A stretch of 46,421 nt of DNA from Salinispora cortesiana (lineage in GTDB: Bacteria > Actinomycetota > Actinomycetes > Mycobacteriales > Micromonosporaceae). The stretch covers positions 1 through 46,421 of the forward strand of contig NZ_AXVR01000040.1 of assembly GCF_000484695.1 (NCBI RefSeq), in the 5' to 3' direction. The notes under the pieces are model-generated. The model had not been told where the DNA came from, made no database searches, and saw only the letters and a program-made list of their open reading frames with translations. The position numbers and the translations under genes were made by a program. Of the stretch, positions 24,379-33,322 are shown in pieces (within the stretch, counting starts at the first letter, position 1; each line of letters starts with the position of its first letter).

Positions 24379-24666
24379 TCAGACTCCAGTCACATCGGCA
24401 CGGCGGCGACCGCCCGGCTCTGGCACCGGGTCGAATCCACCTGGGTGGAAGGGGTGGCAGCGCATCAGCCGCCGGGCCGTCAGGCCGGCCCCCCGAACCG
24501 GGCCGTGGCGGGTCACCGCCTCCAGGGCGTATGCGCTGCACGACGGGTAGAACCGACAGCGGGCCGGCAGCGCCGGACTTATCCACCGACGGTACGCGAT
24601 GATGGGCCCGGCGAGCACCCGGGCACCGAGTGAGGTCGGCTGTGGCGGGTCTGGTGTCGAACTCAC
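24379..24666 (-). CDS. yidD: membrane protein insertion efficiency factor YidD
   Basis: A 95-residue YidD/Haemolytic domain protein with the family core IAYRRWISPALPARCRFYPS followed by CSAYALEAVTRHGPVRG and the RRLMRCHPFHPGGFDPVP motif. It is thought to help YidC-dependent insertion and lies on the inner membrane face by an amphipathic helix. Start GTG 24666 overlaps the rnpA stop; yidC begins 4 bp after its own stop, so all three are coupled. Confidence 0.95.
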   Translation of the reverse strand: MSSTPDPPQPTSLGARVLAGPIIAYRRWISPALPARCRFYPSCSAYALEAVTRHGPVRGAGLTARRLMRCHPFHPGGFDPVPEPGGRRRADVTGV

Positions 24667-25073
24667 CGGGACCGCCGCCCGCGGGGGGCGCGTGCGGCCG
24701 CGATCGCGGCGTCGAGATCAATACCGAGTCGTTGGTACGACCGGTGCGCCGCGGCGGGCAGGGCACGGACGATGAGGGTGCTGCCGGCCGGCAGTCCGGG
24801 GAGGCGCTCCCGGACCAGGTGCCGCAGCCGGCGGCGGACGGTATTACGGACGACGGCGTTGCCAACCGCCTTGGAGACGACGAAGCCGGCGCGGGCTGGT
24901 GCGGATGTCTGCTCCGCACCAGTGTCCCGCGCCGGCTTCGTCGAAGAGATCTCCGGTGGGGCGCCGGGCGAGGTCAAATGGACGACGACCACGCCGCGCC
25001 CGACGCGTCGGCCACCACGGACCGCCGCGGCGAAGTCAGTGCTGCGCCGCAGACGCTGCGCGGCGGTCAGCAC
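24663..25073 (-). CDS. rnpA: ribonuclease P protein component
   Basis: A 136-residue basic protein, the protein part of RNase P, which trims tRNA 5' ends. LRRSTDFAAAVRGGRRVGRG opens it, and the RNR signature region reads VVSKAVGNAVVRNTVRRRLR. It carries an insertion of about 20 residues (PPEISSTKPARDTGAEQTSA) between the first strands, a feature common in actinomycete RnpA. Start GTG 25073 is 36 bp after rpmH. Confidence 0.95.
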   Translation of the reverse strand: MLTAAQRLRRSTDFAAAVRGGRRVGRGVVVVHLTSPGAPPEISSTKPARDTGAEQTSAPARAGFVVSKAVGNAVVRNTVRRRLRHLVRERLPGLPAGSTLIVRALPAAAHRSYQRLGIDLDAAIAAARAPRGRRSR

Positions 25074-25108
25074 GACTCTCCACGCCCTGCCGATCGGACC
25101 TGGCGGCC

Positions 25109-25246
25109 TCAGGCCGCCAGGCGAGCGCGGCCCTTGCTGCGACGGGTCGAGATGATGGCGCGGCCGGCACGGGTGCGCATGCGCAGCCGGAAGCCGTGGG
25201 TCTTCGCGCGCCGGCGGTTGTTCGGCTGGAAGGTGCGCTTGCTCAC
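25109..25246 (-). CDS. rpmH: 50S ribosomal protein L34
   Basis: A 45-residue protein starting at GTG 25246. It reads SKRTFQPNNRRRAKTHGF, then RLRMRTRAGRAIISTRRSKG and ends RARLAA, which is a full-length L34. It heads the rpmH-rnpA-yidD-yidC-khpB-rsmG operon, read away from dnaA. Confidence 0.98.
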   Translation of the reverse strand: MSKRTFQPNNRRRAKTHGFRLRMRTRAGRAIISTRRSKGRARLAA

Positions 25247-25327
25247 GTCAGGCTCTCCGTTGTCCTACCCCTGGGCGAGGGATCGCCGGGGTCGCGTCTG
25301 GTCCGAGGTCGTCCCTGTTTCGGTTCG

Positions 25328-25378
25328 TGTCACGATCCGGGTCGTGTCATGATCCGAGACAGGTCATGATCCGGAACA
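25328..25378. repeat. three tandem 17-bp direct repeats in the rpmH-dnaA intergene
   Basis: Units at 25328-25344, 25345-25361 and 25362-25378 share the core GTCAYGATCCG, with no gap between them. They lie 82 bp upstream of the rpmH start in a 695-bp gap that must hold the promoters of both the rpmH operon and dnaA. They could be tandem protein-binding sites. I recognise no regulator for this motif. Confidence 0.75.
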
Positions 25379-25809
25379 CCTTCGCGGCGCCCCCGATCAA
25401 CGCTGCCCGACGCTGCGGACAGCAAGCATCCATCACCCTAGCAGAGGGTGAGAGAGCAGCCGATCCAGCGTACGCAGGGGCACAACGAGCGTCAACGCTC
25501 CCACCGGCCGACCCGGCGCCGGCAGTTCCGACGTTTTCGCTGCTGCCACCGACGGTGGGCGTACGGCCGCTGTTGATGGCGTCCGGACATCGCTGTTACC
25601 GTGCCCGATTGCGGTGCAGGGCTGTTGGCCCCGAATCGCGGTGAGTGGCTGTCGGAAGCCCGGGGTCGGTCCGGCTGTGGTCGCCGCCGGCAGGCAAGAC
25701 CGAATCGGGCGGTGGATCGTTCGGCAAGATGACCCGCTTCAGCGCCCGCTTGTACCGGGAGAGGTCTGACCCACATCGGTGGGCAGCCACATTCGGTACC
25801 CACACAGGC

Positions 25810-25829
25810 TGTGGATAACTTGTGGACAA
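25810..25829 (+). promoter_or_regulatory. DnaA boxes upstream of dnaA
   Basis: TGTGGATAA (perfect) at 25810-25818 and TGTGGACAA (one mismatch) at 25821-25829, 11 bp apart on the same face. They lie about 115 bp before the dnaA start, the usual place for DnaA autoregulation. The remainder of the gap (25379-25809) shows nothing I can name. Confidence 0.85.
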
Positions 25830-25941
25830 GGACCGGTCGGTCAGCCGGGGTGGGGAAGCATCGCGTGAACGCGGTGGGCCCGGGACGGCCGACGGGGAGG
25901 ACGGCGGCGTCCGGGAACAGAGGCGAGGGGGTGGCACGACG

Positions 25942-27702
25942 GTGACGGGTATAACCGAACTCGCCGCGGTGTGGACGGCAACGACCGACGAACTCGCCGA
26001 CGAGATCGTCTCCGCGCAGCAGCGGGCTTACCTGCGGCTGACCCGGCTCCGCGCCATCGTCGAGGACACCGCGCTCGTCTCCGTCCCAGACGCCTTCACC
26101 CGAGATGTCATCGAGTCCCGGCTCCGCCCGGCGATCACCGAGGCGCTCACCCGCCGACTGGGACGGCCCATCCAGGTAGCTGTCACGGTACGAACGCCGG
26201 AGGACGGCTCCGGCCGTCCGGCCGGCACCATCTACCACAGTGCCCCGAGCCCAGAAGTCGGCGGGCTACCCGGCGACACCACCGGTGATGCCGCGGGAGG
26301 CGGCCTGGACGACGGCGTGGACCAACGATTCCCGCTGATTCCCGGGCAGCCCCAGCCGGAGCGCCGCGCCGCGGTGCCCGCCGGTTCGTACGGCGAGCAG
26401 CCGACGCCGGTGTCCCGGGACGGCCAGGAGCCGTTGTTCAGCTCCGCCTTCACCGGACCGCCCCGAGGCGAGCGACGCGACGAGCAGGCCCGGCTCGGCC
26501 CGCCGGTGACCGAGCACCCGTTCGACGGCCGCTACCGAGCAGAGACGGCGGAGCAGCACGGGGGGACGCCACTGCCCCGGGAACTCGGCACCGACAGTGG
26601 GCCGGGGCGGGTGGACCACCACCGGCCCGGTGGCCGCGAGGATCGTCGGCTGCCAGCACCCGCCGACGGCGGTGGCAACCGGCTCAACCCGAAGTACATG
26701 TTCGAGACGTTCGTCATCGGTTCGTCCAACCGGTTCGCCCACGCGGCTTCGGTGGCGGTCGCCGAGTCGCCGGCGAAGGCGTACAACCCGCTGTTCATCT
26801 ACGGCAGCTCGGGGCTGGGCAAGACGCACCTGCTGCACGCGATCGGCCACTACGCCACGACACTCGGCAACGCTAACTCGGTCCGGTACGTCTCGACCGA
26901 GGAGTTCACCAACGACTTCATCAACTCGCTGCGCGACGACAAGACCAGCGCCTTCCAGCGCCGGTACCGGGATGTCGACATCCTTCTGATCGACGACATC
27001 CAGTTCCTGGAGAACCGGGAGCGGACGCAGGAGGAGTTCTTCCACACCTTCAACACGCTGCACAACGCCAACAAGCAGATCGTGATCACCTCCGACCGGT
27101 CGCCGAAGCAGCTGGCGACCCTGGAGGACCGGTTGCGGACCCGGTTCGAGTGGGGTCTACTCGCCGACATCCAGCCGCCAGACCTGGAGACCCGGATCGC
27201 GATCCTGCAGAAGAAGGCCGCCCAGGAGCGGCTGTTCGCCCCGCCGGACGTACTCGAGTTCATCGCGTCCCGGGTATCGAACTCGATCCGAGAGCTCGAG
27301 GGTGCGCTGATCCGGGTCACCGCGTTCGCCAGCCTCACCCGGTCGTCGGTGGAGCTGTCGCTGGCCGAGGAGGTGCTGCGGGACTTCATTCCAGACGGCA
27401 CCGGACCAGAGATCACCGCCGACCAGATCATGGTGGCGACCGCCGACTACTTCGGGGTGAGTCTGGAGGACCTGCGCGGGCACTCCCGCTCGCGGGTGCT
27501 CGTCAACGCCCGCCAGGTCGCCATGTACCTGTGCCGGGAGCTGACCGACCTGTCGCTGCCCCGAATCGGGCAGGCCTTCGGGGGGCGCGACCACACCACG
27601 GTCATGCACGCCGATCGCAAGATCCGCCAGCAGATGGCCGAACGGCGGTCGCTCTACAACCAGATCGCCGAGCTGACCAACCGGATCAAGCAGAACACCT
27701 GA
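25942..27702 (+). CDS. dnaA: chromosomal replication initiator protein DnaA
   Basis: A 586-residue initiator. Domain I is at residues 1-85 (LAAVWTATTDELADEI); a long, acidic-polar domain II, about 165 residues and typical of high-GC actinomycetes, follows. The AAA+ domain III has Walker A YGSSGLGKTHLLHAIGHYA near residue 290 and Walker B ILLIDDIQFLENRERTQ near 350. Domain IV ends with the DNA-reading GGRDHTTVMHADRKIRQQM. I chose GTG 25942 with GAGGGGG ahead; the frame is open to GTG 25822 but that lies in the DnaA boxes. It binds oriC just downstream. Confidence 0.97.
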   Translation: MTGITELAAVWTATTDELADEIVSAQQRAYLRLTRLRAIVEDTALVSVPDAFTRDVIESRLRPAITEALTRRLGRPIQVAVTVRTPEDGSGRPAGTIYHSAPSPEVGGLPGDTTGDAAGGGLDDGVDQRFPLIPGQPQPERRAAVPAGSYGEQPTPVSRDGQEPLFSSAFTGPPRGERRDEQARLGPPVTEHPFDGRYRAETAEQHGGTPLPRELGTDSGPGRVDHHRPGGREDRRLPAPADGGGNRLNPKYMFETFVIGSSNRFAHAASVAVAESPAKAYNPLFIYGSSGLGKTHLLHAIGHYATTLGNANSVRYVSTEEFTNDFINSLRDDKTSAFQRRYRDVDILLIDDIQFLENRERTQEEFFHTFNTLHNANKQIVITSDRSPKQLATLEDRLRTRFEWGLLADIQPPDLETRIAILQKKAAQERLFAPPDVLEFIASRVSNSIRELEGALIRVTAFASLTRSSVELSLAEEVLRDFIPDGTGPEITADQIMVATADYFGVSLEDLRGHSRSRVLVNARQVAMYLCRELTDLSLPRIGQAFGGRDHTTVMHADRKIRQQMAERRSLYNQIAELTNRIKQNT

Positions 27703-27842
27703 AGCACCGGCCGAGCCGCTGAGCCACCCGCCGAACCGGCGCCAGCGGCGCTCCACCACCCCGCACGGACCGGACGATGGCCCCCGGACCCGGGCGAGGG
27801 GTCGAATCCGGGTGTCCCGTCGGCACCAAGTAACCCCGCTCG

Positions 27843-28280
27843 TTGTCCACAGCTTCCGCTCCCCTCGGTGGAGAACGTGGGCCGCCAACCCCTCGTTACC
27901 CACAGGCTGTGGAAAACCCTGGGGGTAGTGCTGTGGACGCTTGGGGATAACGATGTCGTTGTCCACCGGTGGCGGGCCGGGTGTGGACGGGCTGTTGAAG
28001 GTTCTGGGGATAACCCGGGTCGAGCTGCGAGCGGCAATCCACAGGCCTGGGGAAGAAGTCCGTGGATAACCGGTGGATAACCGGTGGACAACGGTGGACG
28101 GGCTGGGGGTAACTCTGGCCTGTGGATGACGTCCCAGGTTTTCCCCCGGCTTCTCCACAGGAAACCCACCGGTGCATTCCCCGGTTGACCTGCGTCAACG
28201 TGGGTTCTCCACAGTTTGCACAGGTGCGACGAAGACGATGAGTTAGATCTCTAAAGACAACAAAAACCAATCATCACCGT
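27843..28280. other. origin of replication oriC
   Basis: The 764-bp dnaA-dnaN gap holds many DnaA-box-like 9-mers in both orientations. Examples are TTGTCCACA at 27843, TGTGGAAAA at 27908, TGGGGATAA at 27942 and 28005, CGTGGATAA at 28061, GGTGGATAA at 28072, GGTGGACAA at 28083, TGTGGATGA at 28121, and TTCTCCACA at 28151 and 28205. None is a perfect consensus box, which is notable. An inverted repeat GTTGAC-N4-GTCAAC lies at 28184-28199. An AT-rich segment at about 28228-28280, with TTAGA-TC-TCTAA at 28243-28254, is the likely unwinding element. Confidence 0.92.
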
Positions 28281-28466
28281 TGGACTTCCTGTGGATCGGG
28301 CCGCAGACCGCCGCTGCCGGTCAGCGGCACCTGGACACGCATGGGGTCGGACGTACCGCCGTTGCCCACGCGCCCTAAGGTGCCAGGAGAACCGGCACGC
28401 CCCGGCGGGTCGGCAGGCAGCGGTCGGCATGAGAGAGTTGGCGCTGACGTTGACGCGGAGGCATTG

Positions 28467-29600
28467 ATGAAGTTCCGAGTAGAGCGCGACGCGCTCGCCG
28501 AGGCCGTGGCCTGGACCGCGAAGAGCCTGCCGAACCGGCCGTCGGTGCCGGTGCTCGCCGGAGTGCTGCTGCGGGTCACCGACGGCAACCTGCAGGTCTC
28601 TGGCTTCGACTACGAGGTCTCCAGCCAGGTGACCGTCGAGGTGCAGGGGGACGCCGACGGCGCGGCCCTGGTCTCCGGCCGGCTCCTCGCCGAAATCACC
28701 AAGGCGCTGCCGGCGAAGCCGGTCGACATCGCGGCGGTCGGTGCTCATCTCGAACTCGTCTGCGGCAGCGCCCGGTTCACCCTGCCCACCATGCCGGTCG
28801 AGGACTATCCCACGCTCCCGGAGATGCCGGTCAGCGCTGGCACCATCGACGCCGCCGCGTTCGCCGCCGCCGTCTCCCAGGTAGCCGTGGCAGCCGGCCG
28901 GGACGAGACCCTGCCGATGATGACCGGCGTCCGACTAGAGCTCTCCGGCGGCACGTTGGCCATGCTCGCCACCGACCGCTACCGCCTCGCCCTACGCGAG
29001 ATCGAGTGGAACCCGGAAGACCCGGAGATCAGCCTCAACGCCCTGGTACCGGCCCGCACGCTGCACGACACCGCCAAGGCCCTCGGATCACTTGGCGGCC
29101 AGGTAACCATGGCGCTCTCCCAGGGAGCAGCGGGCGAGGGCATGATCGGGTTCGTCGGTGGCCCCCGCCGCACCACCAGTCGACTCCTCGACGGCGCCAA
29201 CTACCCACCGGTGCGTTCCCTCTTCCCCGCCACCCACAACGCACAGGCCCAGGTGCCGGTCAGTGCGCTCATTGAGGTCGTCAAGCGAGTCGCGCTTGTC
29301 GCCGAACGCACCACTCCGGTGCTGTTGAGCTTCAGCGGCGACGGCCTGGTGGTCGAGGCCGGTGGCACCGAGGAGGCCCGGGCCAGCGAGGCGATGGAGG
29401 CCAGCTTCAGCGGTGATCCGCTGACCGTTGGCTTCAACCCGCAGTATTTGATCGACGGTCTCTCGAACATGGGGACCCAGTTCGCCGTTCTGTCGTTCGT
29501 TGACGCCTTCAAGCCGGCGGTGATTTCCCCCGTCGACGAGGATGGCGAGGTCGTGCCCGGGTACCGCTACCTCATCATGCCGATCCGCGTCTCCCGCTGA
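28467..29600 (+). CDS. dnaN: DNA polymerase III beta sliding clamp
   Basis: A 377-residue clamp with the three-fold repeated beta-clamp fold. The N-terminus is MKFRVERDALAEAVAWTAKS, the linker reaches VSAGTIDAAAFAAAVSQVAV for the second domain, and the end is GYRYLIMPIRVSR, with the usual C-terminal hydrophobic partner pocket. It tethers DNA polymerase to DNA. The start is ATG 28467, with GCGGAGG upstream. It follows oriC and precedes gnd, as in other actinomycetes. Confidence 0.97.
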   Translation: MKFRVERDALAEAVAWTAKSLPNRPSVPVLAGVLLRVTDGNLQVSGFDYEVSSQVTVEVQGDADGAALVSGRLLAEITKALPAKPVDIAAVGAHLELVCGSARFTLPTMPVEDYPTLPEMPVSAGTIDAAAFAAAVSQVAVAAGRDETLPMMTGVRLELSGGTLAMLATDRYRLALREIEWNPEDPEISLNALVPARTLHDTAKALGSLGGQVTMALSQGAAGEGMIGFVGGPRRTTSRLLDGANYPPVRSLFPATHNAQAQVPVSALIEVVKRVALVAERTTPVLLSFSGDGLVVEAGGTEEARASEAMEASFSGDPLTVGFNPQYLIDGLSNMGTQFAVLSFVDAFKPAVISPVDEDGEVVPGYRYLIMPIRVSR

Positions 29601-29639
29601 TCGCACCGAGACGAACCACAACGCACGGAGGTACGGACA

Positions 29640-30512
29640 ATGCAGCTCGGCCTGGTAGGGCTCGGCCGGATGGGCGGCAACATGCGTGAGCGGCTGCGTG
29701 CCGCCGGGCATGAGGTGATCGGCTACGACAACCAGGCCGAGCTGAGCGACGTCGCGAGCCTGGCGGAGATGGCGCAGAAGCTGGACGCGCCCCGCGCGGT
29801 GTGGGTCATGGTCCCCGCCGGCGTCACCGACGAGACCATCAACAAGGTGGCGGAGGCGCTCGACGCCGGCGACATCATCGTTGACGGTGGCAACTCGCGG
29901 TTCAGCGACGATGCCCCGCGCGCCGAGCGGCTGAACGAGCGCGGCATCGGGTATGTCGACGCCGGGGTTTCCGGTGGCGTCTGGGGCCGGCAGAACGGGT
30001 ACGCCCTCATGGTCGGTGGTGCCCAGGAACACGTTGACCGGTTGATGCCGATCTTCGATGCGCTGAAGCCGGCCGGAGAGTTCGGCTTCGTGCACGCTGG
30101 TCCGGTCGGTGCCGGACACTACGCCAAGATGGTGCACAACGGCGTCGAGTACGGTCTCATGCACGCCTACGCTGAGGGCTACGAACTGCTGGCCAAGTCC
30201 GAGCTGGTCACCGATGTCCCCGGCGTCTTCAAATCCTGGCGGGAAGGCACGGTCGTCCGCTCCTGGCTGCTCGACCTTCTGGACCGTGCGCTCGATGAGG
30301 ACCCGGAGCTGGCCGAGTTGAGCCCCTACACGGAGGACACCGGCGAGGGGCGGTGGACCGTGGACGAGGCGGTCCGACTCGCCGTTCCGATGAACGTCAT
30401 CTCCGCCGCGCTCTTCGCCCGCTTCGCCTCCCGCCAGGACGACTCACCCGCGATGAAGGCCGTCGCCGCGCTGCGCCAGCAGTTCGGTGGGCACGCCGTT
30501 CGCAAGCGCTGA
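29640..30512 (+). CDS. gnd: 6-phosphogluconate dehydrogenase (decarboxylating), short form
   Basis: A 290-residue enzyme of the short Gnd/YqeC type that converts 6-phosphogluconate to ribulose 5-phosphate, CO2 and NAD(P)H. It has the Rossmann motif LGLVGLGRMGGNM, IIVDGGNSRFSDD, the substrate loop DAGVSGGVWGRQNGYALMVG, and the catalytic lysine in GAGHYAKMVHNGVEYG. ATG 29640 follows CGGAGGTACGG. It lies between dnaN and recF, as in Streptomyces; its link to replication genes is positional only. Confidence 0.96.
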   Translation: MQLGLVGLGRMGGNMRERLRAAGHEVIGYDNQAELSDVASLAEMAQKLDAPRAVWVMVPAGVTDETINKVAEALDAGDIIVDGGNSRFSDDAPRAERLNERGIGYVDAGVSGGVWGRQNGYALMVGGAQEHVDRLMPIFDALKPAGEFGFVHAGPVGAGHYAKMVHNGVEYGLMHAYAEGYELLAKSELVTDVPGVFKSWREGTVVRSWLLDLLDRALDEDPELAELSPYTEDTGEGRWTVDEAVRLAVPMNVISAALFARFASRQDDSPAMKAVAALRQQFGGHAVRKR

Positions 30513-30526
30513 CGGCCCCACCACCC

Positions 30527-31660
30527 GTGTACGTCCGCCGGCTGGAACTCGTTGACTTCCGCTCGTACGAGCGGATCGGCGTGGACCTCGAACCGGGGAC
30601 GAACGTCCTGGTCGGTCCGAATGGGGTCGGCAAGACCAACCTGATCGAGGCGCTCGGCTACGTGGCGACCCTGGACTCACACCGGGTCGCCACGGACGCC
30701 CCGCTGGTTCGGATGGGTGCCGACGCGGGGATCATCCGCTGCACCGTGGTGCACGAGGGGCGGGAGCTGCTGGTCGAGTTGGAGATCGTTCCGGGGCGGG
30801 CCAACCGGGCCCGGCTCGGCCGATCCCCGGCCCGGCGGGCCCGGGACGTGCTTGGTGCCCTGCGGCTGGTGCTCTTCGCCCCGGAGGACCTGGAGTTGGT
30901 CCGGGGCGACCCGGCGCAGCGGCGCCGCTACCTCGACGATCTGCTGGTGCTCCGGCAGCCCCGGTTCGCCGGGGTGCGGGCCGACTACGAACGGGTGGTC
31001 CGGCAGCGGAACGCCCTGCTGCGCACCGCGTACCTGGCGCGCAAGACCGGCGGGACCCGCGGCGGCGACCTCTCCACACTCGCGGTCTGGGACGACCACC
31101 TCGCGCGGCACGGTGCCGAGTTGCTCGCCGGTCGGCTCGACCTCGTCGCCGCGCTCGCCCCCCACGTCACCCGGGCGTACGACGCGGTGGCCGCCGGTAC
31201 GGGCGCGGCCGGCATCACGTACCGATCGTCGGTCGAATCGGTCAGCCCAACCGCTGACCGGGCGGAGCTGACCGCGGCGCTGAGCGACGCACTCGCCACC
31301 GGCCGGGCAGCCGAGATCGAGCGGGGGACCACCCTGGTCGGTCCGCACCGGGATGACCTCAACCTCACGCTGGGGCCGCTGCCCGCGAAGGGGTACGCCA
31401 GCCACGGCGAGTCTTGGTCGTTGGCGCTGGCGCTCCGGCTGGCCGGGTACGACCTGCTGCGCGCGGACGGGATCGAGCCGGTGCTGGTGCTAGACGATGT
31501 CTTCGCCGAGCTGGACACCGGCCGGCGGGACCGCCTCGCCGAGCTGGTCGGCGAGGCGAGCCAACTCCTGGTGACCTGCGCGGTGGCAGAAGATCTCCCC
31601 GCGCGTCTGCACGGGGCGCGATTCGATGTCCGCGAGGGGGAGGTAGAGCGTGTCGGATAA
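30527..31660 (+). CDS. recF: DNA replication and repair protein RecF
   Basis: A 377-residue SMC-like ATPase that helps load RecA at gaps. The Walker A loop is NVLVGPNGVGKTNLIEALGY (residues about 25-44), the signature/Walker B end is SHGESWSLALALRLAGYDLL and VLVLDDVFAELDTGRRDRLA, and the middle has the LFAPEDLELVRGDPAQRRRY segment. Start GTG 30527 (MYVRRLELVDFRSYERIGVD) is 14 bp after gnd and has a poor ribosome site, so coupling with gnd is likely. Confidence 0.96.
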   Translation: MYVRRLELVDFRSYERIGVDLEPGTNVLVGPNGVGKTNLIEALGYVATLDSHRVATDAPLVRMGADAGIIRCTVVHEGRELLVELEIVPGRANRARLGRSPARRARDVLGALRLVLFAPEDLELVRGDPAQRRRYLDDLLVLRQPRFAGVRADYERVVRQRNALLRTAYLARKTGGTRGGDLSTLAVWDDHLARHGAELLAGRLDLVAALAPHVTRAYDAVAAGTGAAGITYRSSVESVSPTADRAELTAALSDALATGRAAEIERGTTLVGPHRDDLNLTLGPLPAKGYASHGESWSLALALRLAGYDLLRADGIEPVLVLDDVFAELDTGRRDRLAELVGEASQLLVTCAVAEDLPARLHGARFDVREGEVERVG

Positions 31661-32255
31661 GGCGGAACCCGCAGCCGGACCCGGTGCGGCGGCGGCGACC
31701 GGCGCGGATGGGGCCGCCCCGCCAGCGGACACCGGGGCGGAGGCACCGGGCGGGGCGTCCGGGCCGCAACTCGCGCGGGCGGTGCTGGATGCGGCGAAGG
31801 CTCGCCGCCAGACAGCGCAGCCGCAGCGGCGCAGCCGCAGCGGTGGGGCGAGCGGTGGGGGGCGACGGCCGCGGGGCTACTCCGGCCCGGGACCGGACCC
31901 GCGCGACCCACAGCCGCTCGGCGCGGTGCTGGATCGGCTGGTGAAGGCCCGGGGCTGGCAGCAACCGGCGGCCGAGGCGACGGTCTTCGGCGCCTGGGAG
32001 CGGGTGGTCGGCCCGGACGTGGCCCAGAACAGTCGGCCGGTGAAGCTGGAAGGGGGTGAGCTGACCGTGGAGGCGCGCTCGACCGCCTGGGCCACCCAAC
32101 TTCGGCTGCTCGCCGGCTCACTGCTGCAGCAGATCGCCCGCGAGGTGGGCCACAACGTCGTACGCCGGCTGCACATCCACGGTCCGGCCGCGCCGTCCTG
32201 GTCGCGTGGCCCTCGTCGGGTGCGGGGCCGCGGCCCCCGGGATACCTACGGCTGA
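31650..32255 (+). CDS. dciA: DciA family (DUF721) replicative helicase-loader-like protein
   Basis: A 201-residue protein starting at GTG 31650 and overlapping recF by 11 bp. The first ~90 residues are Ala/Gly/Arg-rich and disordered. The DUF721 domain fills the C-terminal half: LGAVLDRLVKARGWQQPAAE, then WERVVGPDVAQNSRPVKLEG and LTVEARSTAWATQLRLL. DciA proteins are the ancestral loaders of DnaB helicase, and mycobacterial Rv0004 is this family. It ends in a 10-bp overlap with the convergent gene. Confidence 0.9.
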   Translation: MSDKAEPAAGPGAAAATGADGAAPPADTGAEAPGGASGPQLARAVLDAAKARRQTAQPQRRSRSGGASGGGRRPRGYSGPGPDPRDPQPLGAVLDRLVKARGWQQPAAEATVFGAWERVVGPDVAQNSRPVKLEGGELTVEARSTAWATQLRLLAGSLLQQIAREVGHNVVRRLHIHGPAAPSWSRGPRRVRGRGPRDTYG

Positions 32256-32827
32256 CCGGCCCGGCGGGGTGCCACCGACTCGGCGTAGACCGCGAAGCCC
32301 CGTTCGGCGCAGCGGCGGTAGAACGCGGCGAGGACGCTCAGCTCCGCGCAGGTGAAGGTCCACTGCGGCGCAGCTCCGCTGTCGTCGCGGAGCCGGTCCA
32401 GCCGGCCGTCCAGCCAACGCAGCTGCTGTTCGGCCAGGCGTCCGTCACCGAGCAGCGCGCGGAGCACCTCGCTGACGGTCTCGAAGGTGACTGCCTCCCC
32501 GATTGCTCGGTGCCGCGCCACGAACCGCTCGACTCCGTCGGCGATCCACCCGCAGCCGTCCGGGTCGATCACCGGATCCTCGTCCTCTTCCGAGTTTTCT
32601 GTGGCGTACAGCACATTCTCCAGGCCGAGGATCAGATCGACCAGCTCGGTGTAGGCGGTCGCCCGGACCGTGCCGGTCTTGGCGATCAGCTCGGCGAGCG
32701 CGGCGGTCGGTGCGGAGATCTGCGGCATGTCGACGATCTCGCCGAAGTCCACGAACTCCGCCGGCGCGACCGGGTCGTAGAAGCGGCCGGTCCGCGGCCA
32801 GTTCACCACGACGTTGTCCAGCCCCAT
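32246..32827 (-). CDS. hypothetical protein, unknown family
   Basis: A 193-residue, acidic, soluble protein without signal peptide or membrane helix, starting at ATG 32827. It contains LVDLILGLENVLYATENSEE, WIADGVERFVARHRAIGEAV and a C-terminal WTFTCAELSVLAAFYRRCAE. I recognise no catalytic motif. It lies convergent to dciA with a 10-bp overlap of coding ends, and alone on its strand between dciA and gyrB. The even helical pattern and codon use support a real gene. Confidence 0.75.
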   Translation of the reverse strand: MGLDNVVVNWPRTGRFYDPVAPAEFVDFGEIVDMPQISAPTAALAELIAKTGTVRATAYTELVDLILGLENVLYATENSEEDEDPVIDPDGCGWIADGVERFVARHRAIGEAVTFETVSEVLRALLGDGRLAEQQLRWLDGRLDRLRDDSGAAPQWTFTCAELSVLAAFYRRCAERGFAVYAESVAPRRAGQP

Positions 32828-33322
32828 CTGGTGTCACCTCTCAAGCCCATGTCCGTACGAACGGGTCGATCGTCCGGTTCCAGCCGGCAAAGATCAAGCC
32901 GGAGTTGATCGCGAGATGGACACATATTGGGCGGGGAGCATCACCGGCCGGTACGAGCCTACGGTCGGCTCGGTGCGCGTAGGGGGATTCGTGGACTGAG
33001 CGGTCGGCCGGCTATGAAGGTCTCAGCCGCCGCGCAAGGGGTGCCGAGTGGTGGATCTGTCGCCAACGCCCAGTAGGATTGGGCCTGAGACGAAGACCCG
33101 GTGCGGAGCGATGAAACCCGGGGCCAGGCCGGGCCCGAGATCATCGTTCCACATCAGGTCGAGCCGATCGCGATCCGCGGGCAACCGCGGCGGCCGGCGC
33201 GTTCGACCCCCAGCCCGGATCACTCTCCGGTGCCGGTCCGCGCGCCCGACGTCGCGTTCTGTCCGCCGAACCCCGTGACCGGTCGCGCCAGTGGCGTGGC
33301 CGACGCGAGAAAGTGGCCGAGG
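32828..33322 (+). other. intergene upstream of gyrB
   Basis: A 495-bp gap. It should hold the gyrB promoter; a possible -10 TAGGAT sits at 33074-33079, without a convincing -35. The gyrB frame stays open back to 33101 but shows no family similarity there. I see no other element. Confidence 0.45.

Noticed and set aside
24579..24587. TTATCCACC inside yidD, like a DnaA box
   Set aside because: A single, one-mismatch site that is fully explained by the conserved coding sequence for RRWISP.
28341..28466. N-terminal extension of dnaN into oriC
   Set aside because: ATG 28467 has the family start MKFRVERD and a good GGAGG; upstream residues show no family match.
33101..33322. N-terminal extension of gyrB to 33101
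   Set aside because: No similarity to GyrB before AAQDKQEY and it would overlap the presumed promoter.
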